Assembly (NCBI GenBank): GCA_030248215.1
Contig: JASANG010002583.1
Span: 62,001-126,000 of the forward strand
Source: Enoplolaimus lenunculus
Taxonomy: Eukaryota; Nematoda; Enoplea; Enoplida; Thoracostomopsidae
DNA length: 64,000 bases
Reading direction: 5' to 3'
Notes under the pieces: model-generated
What the model saw: the letters and a program-made list of their open reading frames with translations, nothing else
Databases searched by the model: none
What the model was told of the DNA's origin: nothing
Program-made: the position numbers and the translations under genes
Shown here: one piece after another, positions 54,401 to 64,000 of the stretch
Layout of the letters: each line of letters opens with the position of its first letter
How positions within the stretch are numbered: the first letter of the stretch is position 1

Positions 54401-57400
54401 AAAGTTCACTATATTCTCGTAATAATCTATCTTATACAACGGCTAGATACATGGCGCGCTGCTGTGAATATTGGTATTTGCAAGGACAATAATTTATTGT
54501 CGTTGAAACCATAAACGTTGCCTGACAAAATCTTTAATCACAGAAGCAACAAAAAAATCTGCAAACTTAACTGCATTTTTTGGAGTGTAGCGATCGAGAA
54601 TTTTTAGGCTTGTAAAAGTGTCTCATGTTTCTCGTTTCCCAAGAATGTTCGGAGGATATATATACCCATACACCAGGGTGCAACCGGAATTCCGGTTCCG
54701 GTTCCGGCATTTTTTCACCTTCCGGTTCCGGTTCCGGTAAATTTTTACCGGATTTAAAAATTCCGGTGTTATAATTTGGCCGTTTTTTTAACTTTGCTAA
54801 TCTTTAAGAATCTCTTTAGAAAGCCACTTGTATTCCGAATATAAGCCATTGATGGTGGATTTCACTTCAGTCGACGACGAAAATCTAAAATACAACAAAT
54901 AAAATAAATACCTATGTTCGACTAAGGTTATTTCACAAATAATAGAGCAAAAAATAAGATTAAAATGAAATTTTTGGTGAAATGCATTTTTCACTTTCCG
55001 GTTCCGGTAAAATTTTCAAATTCCGGTTCCGGTTCCGGTTCCGGTAAATTGTAATTCCGGTTGCACCCTGCCATACACCCTTGTATATGAACGTGAATCC
55101 TTTTACACAGCTAAGGTGCATTTTTCTACAGCGTTATTAAACAAAAAAAACCGAAAAAAGTTTTGGGCTATCACTTACCTCAATAACTAGGTATCGCGAT
55201 GGATCCTGATGAAAATGTTCCAATTCCTCTCTCAGCTGTGTGAAGCTCGGTCTACTTTCCGCATCGACCATCCAACCTGAACGAATAAAACAGCAAAAAT
55301 TATGTACATCGCTGTTGCCATCCTGCTTAATTTTATCATTTCGCCATCAAGTTCAAACCAGCGCTTTCAAAAGCAAAGACTGATTGTCCCATGAAACTCA
55401 GCAAGAAGTATGTAATTAACGAATACTTGCTGCAACATTTGAAAACAACTACCCAGACCCTGAGTTTTTCGGTAAAATTAACCAGAATAACAGAAATACG
55501 CAGATCTAAATGCAACTCTAAGTTTTTTTGCAAAAACTGGTTTAATGTGTCCAACGCTTTCGAGACATACATTTGATTAACAGAAGGTACAGATTAATCG
55601 AACAAGTTGGTGGTTGCGGTAATCGAACGCCTTTTTCAAGAACATGGGCAATTTCATTTGGCTTCACATCTTTGTACGGCTTTTCACCGAAAGTTACAAC
55701 TTCCCACACAGTGACACCTGCAAGATCATGATTATATTGCGTAAATCTCCAAGTCCAACACATCCACAAATGCAGGAACCAAATCGTCGTATCCGTTCAA
55801 CTCCAATTCATTACGTAAGATGAATACAAAACATGAATCTCCATATGCTTGCAAAATATTTTATAAGCCATTTAGTAGGAGACATTAGCTTGATTATAAT
55901 TTTCCAGTAAAGGCGCAGATTATAGTCTTAAAAGAGAAAAAGTAATGAAAAAGCAATGAAAATAAACGACAACAAATTCTCAAAGACGTCAATGTAACAA
56001 AAATAACTTGTACGTAAACAACCTACCAAACGCCCATGTATCGCTCTTGTGTGTGAAACGCCGATACAGAATACATTCCAAAGCAAGCCATTTGACTGGC
56101 ATCTGAAAACATTTTGTTTCCAACGTTTCACAAATTAAACAATTTTTACAACTAAATATTTAGTGCTCGAAATGTCTGTAAATAGAATATCTTAAGATAT
56201 TGTGTGTATGACTTCTCATAAAATCCTAAGAAAATGCAAAACAGTTCAAAAGCAATTAACACATGATTCTAAATTACAAATCAAGTGAAATATTCTGGTC
56301 AATTAGGATACTGTAATGGATTATTATTCCTGTTGCATTGCAGAAGTTAAAACACTACTTTCAAAATATTAGCCATCCAGCCAACCTTAGCCTTACCTTT
56401 CCACTGCTTGGAACGTATTCGTCTTGACCGAAATCCAGCATTTTGGCGAGGCCGAAATCGCTTATTTTCACGTGACCGGTATTTTGAACTACAACGTATA
56501 TTAGCATGAACAGTAGTCATACAAAGTTTCGAACTGTAGAAAAAACATTGCTGCCCCTCATAAAGACATTGGTTGATTATACATCAAAGTAGGAATATAA
56601 TAGTTCGTGATGGACACTGGATATCCAGATTATTTTTATCCATAAATAAAGTATCCGTTAATCCCTGGATCTCTAGATATTACTTCTAAACAAGTGGCAA
56701 CAGAAGCTTGGATTTTGTGGCAAATTAATCGGTTTTGAAAAAGTCGAATCCAAGCATGGCTTGGTAACACCTGCGTATATAAATATAATTAAATTGAAAA
56801 GACCAAACAATTTTGTAAAACGTGGTAGCGCTTGCGGTTCGGAACCTCGAACTGTTTTCAATGAATTAAGGAATCGATGTTTTAGTACTCACGTTACTGC
56901 TGCTTCAATAAGAGCCTAAGACTCGGCTTGCTAATAGGGCTTGTTAAAAAGCACAGTTTTAATTTCCTATAACACTCTTATTCTAGTCCCTATTTAACAT
57001 AGTACAAGTATGCTATTCAACCAAGGAGCGCATGTATAATACAGTTCACTGTAGAAATTTAACTTTTACTGTGACTGGTACTAAAACTATTTCAGTACAT
57101 AGAAATTAGACTACGATTATACGTACATAATACCGGAAGCTTAAAAGTCAAAAATACAAATACGACATATTACACATATTATATACATATACATACTAAA
57201 ATTAGATTCTAGAAATTCAGAAAACACTAAAAAGTCTCAGACGTAGCACGATACAGTAAATAAATAACAACAGAGCTGTGTCGGGGCTACCACTATCCGC
57301 TCGAGAGTCCCCGGGCACCTGTGTGCTATCGATCTCACAGGTTTCGGAACTTTGATGCCCTAAGTAGTCGGCATACTGGAGCATAGTTATTATATTTGAA

Positions 57401-60400
57401 ATATAGACCGTTTCGCAACTAATAGCAACTGGTGATAAGATGCAAACGGACAAAGAACTAATTTCACATTGAAATTCAAACCTAAATCGGAAATAAGTAG
57501 GTAATCGATTAATAAAAAATTCGAAACAGAAGTGCAAATATAAGACACACAGCACCTGATGATGGATTATGGCGGTTTACGACACTATGCACGCATTATT
57601 CAAATTTTTTCAAAGTTATCCAGATAAAAAATTATGCTAAATTTCAGATTGCAATCTAGACACTGGTGAACAATAATATTCATAAAGCTAGTAGATGACT
57701 CACCAAGTACATTTCTAGCAGCCAAGTCCCGATGCACCATTCGATTGTCTTCTAAATATTCCATCCCCTAAAAACAATGTAGAAAATTATATTATTGCAG
57801 AGAGCAAAATTCGCAACACAGTATATGGTCATAAGTAATCTGGGGATAAATTCCAAACAATAACGCGAGCTTAGGACACAAATAAAACTGTTTATGACGT
57901 AATTTTGTACGCAAGGAAAACACTACTTATTACTCAATATATTTTAGAAAATAACCACACTAATCTATAAATGCGTAATAAACGACTCACACTGGCAATC
58001 TGACAACACCACCGTAACATGTGCTCGCTGTCGATTTTGTCTTTGTACTTGTGCAGAAAATCCAACAAATTGCCGAGCGGCATATATGGAGTTATCAACA
58101 TCATAGGTTTGCTTACGCAAACACCGAGAAGTCGAACGAGATGCACATGATTCATGCTTGCCATATTTGCTAAACCAAACAAACCGCTTTAGGATGCAGG
58201 AAACCATGAAAACCGTTAGTGCAAACTCACATTACACGCTTCACTACCTTAATGAATAACCACTAAGTGTATAGTTAAAATTGTCTAAAATTTTACTCAT
58301 CACATTCAAAGTCAAATTTGGACGATCTAACACACACTATGGTACAGAAATATCTACGTGAATCATTTCTTGAAATATAAAAAGAACTAACCATGGACCT
58401 TGTAACAACATAAGACGAACGGTTTTTTGTTTACAAAAATCTAAAATTTTGCCTATATTTATCATAAAGTGAACGTTTGTCAGCAATGTTATAGAACAAA
58501 ACTGACTTACCTGCTTCATTGCACATATCATCCTGTACATTCTGCGAACTGGATTCTTGCAATATTTTAATAGCGATCGCAATTTTTACTTTTGGAAAGT
58601 CTTTCGGGTAATACACACCCTGAAATATATTAAACTAATACAACAACTGTGCAGCATCATGTCGGTGCATATCATATACCACTCTTGATATGTTTGCTAA
58701 TGTGTTGAACAAAAACCATTCTAAAACCCACAATTCTAACCATCGTTGTCTCTGTCACAACACAATGGTGATAGTACTGAAAGACATTAATTCTGAATTT
58801 TCGCACAATCCGTTATTATGGTTGATGTACATAATGCACGATGACCATTGCGTGAATTGATGTAAATATCTATATATTAAAAGCTGGAATACAGCACATA
58901 CGTATTTTTGGCAGCGTTCCAACAGATTTTTGTTTACATTACGCATGCTAATTAAGACTGTATGCATTGAACATAAATTATTACACTACAGTTGTAGTCA
59001 GCCTACCTTGTGCACTGTACCAAAAGCTCCGTATCCTATAATTGGACCTTTCCGGAATTCGCTTTCGGAAATTGTGTGAATCTGTGCCATATTTGGTTTG
59101 GCTTCTGGATTCGGGTCGTATGGTGGCAATGAATACGGTTCTTTCTGAAACAAACCATTAACTGTAGTTGACATAGACAAAACACCTTTTCCGTGTCTAA
59201 TTTCTAATGATTATATTTTATAAATCAGAACGGCTTTCACCCAGATCTTACATGTTCTTATTGTATTACTGAAGAAAGATTTTTGATGAACTACGAAGTA
59301 CCATAACAGGCAGCACATCTTCCTGCTTGTTAATTTTGTACATCCCAAAAAGAGATGTGCCGATTAATCGGCATCGGTAATAATCAGCACTTTTCGCCAA
59401 TATCGGCATCGGCACTATAAAAAATTGCCGACTCTCTGCTGATATTTTTACGGAACGGTATCAGTTTCACTTCTTGTCCTATATCAGTGTGTCTGATCAG
59501 GGGGAAAGAAAACTGTTATCTCTCTTGCGTTTGTATTTGAAAACAATAATATTGAAAAGAACCGTTCTCATAAAATAATATTTTATGGCGGTTAGGATTT
59601 AAGCCTTCACACAATGATGTAATGAAGTATTCATATCGCATGGTGTACTAAAACTGAAATCGGAATCGGTATCGGCATATTTTCAAAATAACAATCGGCA
59701 TCAGTAACGGCAAAAACTTTGGTCTCGGCCATCGGCATATCCTTACTCGCAAAACATACTGCAGTAATTAAGGATCTTCACACTTACTTCCCACCTCCAT
59801 CTGTTTTGTGCCTTTTTCCTCCAAATAAAAGCGTAGATTGCAACAGCAACCAAGACAAGAAACAACGGACCAAGGATAGCTCCGATAACAGCTTGTTTTA
59901 TACGATGGCTAAAACAACAAGTAAACGATTTTGTGAATTTACCAACTAAAGAAATCTATTACTAAACCATGTACGGTAGGAAACCAACAAAATATGAAAC
60001 ACTATTTTTTCTTAGCATCAGTTATTCTGTGTCGAAAGCAACGCATCAAAATTCCATGCTTGTTAAGTACTTACTGTATTGGAGGCTTTTGTACACCTTA
60101 CACACGAAACTTATCATTAAGCATTAGGCTTAAAACGACGTACAGCATTAAGTGTAGGTAGGCCATTTTCCAAATCCAAGCCTAAATCTAACAGTAGTTA
60201 TTGTCTCGCAATGGGACCGTACACGAATGTTAACAATGCAACTTAAAAACATTTTGTTAAAAAAACACAATTCCCGTTGTTTGCACTAAAATGCTTCATA
60301 TTAATTCGTTTTTGGCAAATAAACCATAGAATTGGTTAAAAATCTATTTGTATCATAAATGATACATGGGGATTTTATATACAGAAAGCATTGCAGTAAT

Positions 60401-63400
60401 CAAATTATACAAAAATGGTACTGTAAGCTCTGATTGTGTCCATTGAAACAATCACAGACACGTTTTAGGGTAAAATTACATGTTGATATAATCATAAACC
60501 TTTCTTTAAATCAAACCGGCTACAGCCCGAATTTAAATCACAACGCAAACATCAGAAGTTTAGTAATTTTAGAGGGAATACTGCTGACGCCATTCGACAG
60601 ATCATCAACATGCAGTTTTAGTGCCACCGCCATGAGAGGAAGAACAAAACAAGACAAAAATTATTAAAATTCATAGATATATTCAGCCGTAACGACAAAT
60701 CAAATTCCAAAACTCATAACCATTCAGTTATGCTAGTTGACAAAATTTCGAAGATACAAAACAACGAAACTATTGAATTCTATCTAAAAATGTCAACGTA
60801 TGGTGTCAGCCTTCAATTTATATTTTCAACAGAAATAGATTTTTTCTAAACTGCAGCAAGCGACTTATTTCATAAGTTGTTAAGTTGCCGTTAAATACCA
60901 TTTCAAGGCCTCGATAAGCAAATTTCTTGCATAGCGCTTTGTTAAGTTATGATAAATGCAACTACTGTTTAACGAGTCTCTTCAGTTTACTGAACGAGAA
61001 AGTCGACAGCTGTTTTTACGCATTGAACGTGAACATTAACCTGATTCAGCTTATTAAACACTGAATGAGATAAGAATTGCACGTCCAATTATACAGGCAC
61101 CAAGGGTAGGGTTAGGGGGGTGATAAACACGTCGTGGTGTTCAATTAGAGGCGTGATTAACAATTTTTAATAGGAGACGTGGTCCCATGGCGGGGCTATA
61201 ACAACTCTTAAACCTGTCGAGGAAGTTTACAAGTGCCGATTATAAAATTACACACAAGATTGAAACCGACCCCCCTCCTACGGCGTTTGGTCGCGAAATA
61301 GACGATAAATTTTAAGCGAATATAAAATCCAGAAAATTTCAAATTAACCGAAGAACTCCCGTCTTCATGGGTATCCGAACTATCAGAGCCATTCTCACGT
61401 ACCTGCGTATTTCAACAGCTGCAATATCAACATCCCGGCACACATAATCTTGATCTGGAAATGGCTTCTCCGGAGGGCAAGCTTTGACACAGGTGAACTG
61501 CAATTACTAGTTAAAACAAACATTGACACAACCAAAATGGTACGAAAAGCAGCAAATCTTATTAAGTTTAAGCAATAACGTAATTTATTTCCGATTTCGA
61601 ACTGCGATTGAAATGTAAGTATTTGTGTTTGAGCAACAAGCACAGCAACACATAATTACGCTTAATTGAGTAACTGACAGTACCTTAAATGTAGCGTTGG
61701 CACTGCCTTGCGGACTGACAACAACTTTTCGGCCTTTGCACTCTAAACAGTCATTGTTCGTTGGTCCATAACAGCCACTGCACTGATCGTGACATGGCAG
61801 ACAGTCCTGTCGAATCCGATATGAATTTCTGAAACAAAGATAAACACATCGTGCTTTTAATCAGTGTGTTCGTGTTTAATGTTTAAATGAATCGTACAAT
61901 GTACTTTCTGCAGGAATTATTAATTTTGTCACACTGAGAATATTTTCAGTCAAAGACGCCACTGTCACTTACTTAGGACAAGTCTGTACACACTCTTCCC
62001 GAGCAGTGTTATACATATATCGACACACGCATCCGTGATCAATACGAGAACGCCCAAATCCTGTACAAGTAAGGCACATTGGATCACATCTTCGGCAAAC
62101 CTGCAACACTGGTTAAGCAGTTTGGCCGATGCATAATATTCTAAAAGGTTCATTATTTTTTAAATGACAACAAAAACTATTGTTAGCAACGGGTCGTTTA
62201 AAACAAGCACACTCACCGAAAAAGAACTACATATAATACTCTTGATGTTTTGACAAAATGGAATCCAGACACAACTTTCAGATTCCTATTTGCGAACACA
62301 CTGAAAGATCCGTTAAGTATCAAGGAGACGTTATCGATCAAAACTCCCATGGAAAGAACAATTAAGACTTTGTGACAAGCAAAAGCATCAAAGCTCTTGG
62401 ATGTTTTAGTTCTATTTTCAGTCTGATACTCACTTGCCATAACAGTCTGGATCTGAGTATTTGAAAATTATTTTGATTAAAATTGAGATTTGGCGTTGCA
62501 GTTAAGTTCTCTGTATACTTTTGCTGACGTCCGCCGAGATTTCAAAGATTAGTGTGTATAACTTTCTTTGTCTACGAAAGGGTGCAACCAGAATTACAAA
62601 TTACCGGAACCGGAAATTAAAAAATACTGGAAACGGAACCGGAAAATGAAAAATACATACCACCGACAAATATATTTTAATTTTCTGTTTTTGTAATATT
62701 ATGGTGAATTAACCCTAGTTGGAGATATCGTCATTTTTAGTAAAATATCTTAATTAAATTTGCAAGATCGATAATCAGAGAACCAAATATTAGAAGAAGT
62801 AGAGTTTACTAAAGTTTAGCAAGGCCACAGGATGCTGCCATAGGCAACTTTTAATTCGCATATGCGAGCGCCTATTTTGGCGTTATATCCTATACAACCA
62901 CTTATCTAAGCGCAACCTAAAACAAAACATTCTAAACCTGAATTACACATATGTAACAAATATAATTGTTAAAATTGTGCCAGAATATTTTTCAGGCACC
63001 GTGATTCAGTTGGCGCATTTTTAACACTATTTCTAACCTTTCGCACTATTTTATCTTGGAGTCCAACTTCTTCTGGGAGCGCCATGAAAAACTCGCTCAG
63101 GTTTGGGTAATAGCTACAATTTTTTTCTTTTGACAAATCGCTCAAACAGATTACCTGAAAAAGTTTAATTAACATGAACTAGTGAATTTAATTTTTACAG
63201 ATATAAGATTACCTTGTTTGGTGATTTCTACTTTCTACGAGACATTAAGTCCGAAAAAGAAATCTACAATATTATGAGGCTTTTTACGATCGATGCCTAG
63301 CAAACCAAGTTTATCTGACTACAAACTAAAGTGGTTCGCAAAGGTAGCTTCTTCACTACATTAATATCACATTAGGTACAGTGGTAAACCTCACGCCGAA

Positions 63401-63984
63401 GTTCAGCTCTTTCTAAAATATTTAAACAAACAAGCTCAGAATGCCAACTTTCGTTTTAAAAGCTAAAACTCAACCAAATGTCATAGTTTTAAATCAGCAA
63501 TAAGCTTCGAACACCGTCTATTTATTTATTCATTTCACTCCGCTCAGTATGCAAATCTGAATAATGCAGACCTATGAACAGTCACACTTGTCGTTTTCAC
63601 GCCGTGACTGACATGCGTTTAAAGTTTTATGTTAAGACCCAAATTTTGAAATTGTTAGACTGTACACCGCGTGTATTCTTCATGCAAACAGCAAGCCCTA
63701 CAACATTCTAAAAATCATATTCTGTAATGAAACTAATAGTTCAAATTTAAAATTTCATCTCAAAACTTACTCGTCCATCATAATTCTCATAGCCAAATTC
63801 ACATTTCGTGCACCCATTCGGGCCGACGTGATCATTTGGGCCAACACACCTATAGCGACATCAAATAAAGCGCGTATGCATAAACAGTAACGGGCAGAAT
63901 TTGTTGCACTTATGGATGAATTCCATACCCAACGGTAATTGATTCCGCGTTACAGCGGGAATATTGCGCAAAAACATGCCGTCT
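51456..63984 (-). CDS. EGFR: EGFR/ErbB receptor tyrosine kinase, 3' two-thirds (5' end outside window)
   Basis: Exons in transcript order: 63929-63984, 63771-63849, 63038-63154, 61973-62100, 61684-61828, 61403-61497, 59788-59908, 59007-59144, 58511-58619, 57991-58169, 57704-57767, 56397-56488, 56027-56102, 55571-55717, 55179-55276, 54042-54357, 53429-53580, 53178-53292, 52701-52901, 51456-51928. They sum to 966 codons plus stop in one phase chain. Order: cysteine-rich domain IV ([19 protein letters not shown]), transmembrane segment ([20 protein letters not shown]), glycine loop GYGAFGTV, lysine in IAIKIL, gatekeeper Thr in [39 protein letters not shown]. The tail bears DDNYLIP, RRYLPEP, KYVNT (Grb2-type YxN) and NRIYLEN. 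The intron 52701/51928 uses a GC donor. Ligand-binding domains L1, II and L2 lie beyond the right edge. Activation by ligand-driven dimerisation is inferred from the family. Confidence 0.95.
54674..55070 (-). mobile_element. hAT MITE, young subfamily, parental to the copy at 12303
   Basis: Intact termini and perfect 8-bp target duplication CCATACAC (54666-54673 and 55071-55078). In the EGFR intron after exon 55179-55276. Its presence in both this locus and the 11648-12681 duplicate shows the MITE was here before the duplication. Confidence 0.93.
59350..59745. mobile_element. ATCGGCATCGG repeat, hAT-like
   Basis: Left AAGAGATGTGCCGATTAATCG, right GGCCATCGGCATATCCTTA, with repeated ATCGGCATCGG motifs and an interior (AATGATGTAATG...GCATGGTGTACTA) shared with 21270-21540 and segment C. 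In the EGFR intron between the juxtamembrane and transmembrane exons. Confidence 0.6.
62577..62760 (+). mobile_element. Truncated hAT MITE, older subfamily
   Basis: Begins AGGGTGCAACCAGAATTAC and follows the older subfamily through ATGAAAAATACAT and GTAATATTATGGTGA. The centre and right end are lost. In an EGFR intron. Confidence 0.65.
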
Positions 63985-64000
63985 CTAATGTTTTCCGACT

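Noticed and set aside
62440-62475. Small minus-strand candidate EGFR exon reading PDCYGK
   Set aside because: Its possible donor phase does not fit the next exon at 61973-62100, whereas exon 63038-63154 joins that exon directly in phase.

Overview
This is an AT-rich, intron-rich animal nuclear genome window. It holds three conserved metazoan genes, whose splice sites can be read directly, embedded in a dense field of small DNA transposons and one LINE. The organism looks like an invertebrate metazoan: there is one EGFR-type receptor, introns run from under 200 bp to several kb, and most acceptors are TTTTAG-like. A tunicate is possible but the sequence does not settle it.

Layout. (1) 327-9930, minus strand: the 5' part of a CENP-E-like (kinesin-7) motor gene. 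Six exons run from the start codon at 9930 to the window edge, and the introns are swollen by MITEs. (2) 9931-14960: a divergent intergenic region with no intact gene. It carries a 1.03 kb inverted copy of two kinase exons of the EGFR gene (11648-12681) with one nonsense change. (3) 14961-46962, plus strand: a complete phosphorylase b kinase regulatory subunit beta (PHKB) gene. I could assemble 26 coding positions into one 1110-residue frame (human PHKB is about 1093 residues), ending in a CaaX-like box. One position has two 174-nt alternatives (37297-37470 and 39793-39966) that look mutually exclusive. Intron 6 holds a decayed antisense LINE (about 26.5-30.24 kb) with a 2A-like peptide, an AP-type endonuclease, a reverse transcriptase and a C-terminal zinc-finger array, flanked on both sides by TTG-type microsatellite. 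(4) 46963-51455: a convergent intergenic region with no recognised gene, only repeats. (5) 51456-63984, minus strand: an EGFR/ErbB receptor gene running off the right edge, from the cysteine-rich domain IV through transmembrane segment, kinase domain and tyrosine-bearing tail.

Mobile DNA. The dominant repeat is a hAT-type MITE family with CAGGGTGCAACCGG termini and 8-bp target duplications (eleven copies, two age classes). Related families have variant termini. A separate GC-rich family has CTGGCTTCTCCACAGC termini and a 6-bp target duplication; it takes part in a 1.4 kb inverted repeat (3984-5404 versus 8253-9695). There is also a TTAA-flanked element and an element with roughly 75-bp inverted termini. 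I saw no tRNA, rRNA, CRISPR array, or retroviral or LTR element.

The three genes have no obvious pathway link: mitotic motor, glycogen-metabolism kinase subunit and growth-factor receptor. The one sequence link is the EGFR fragment lying between the other two genes.
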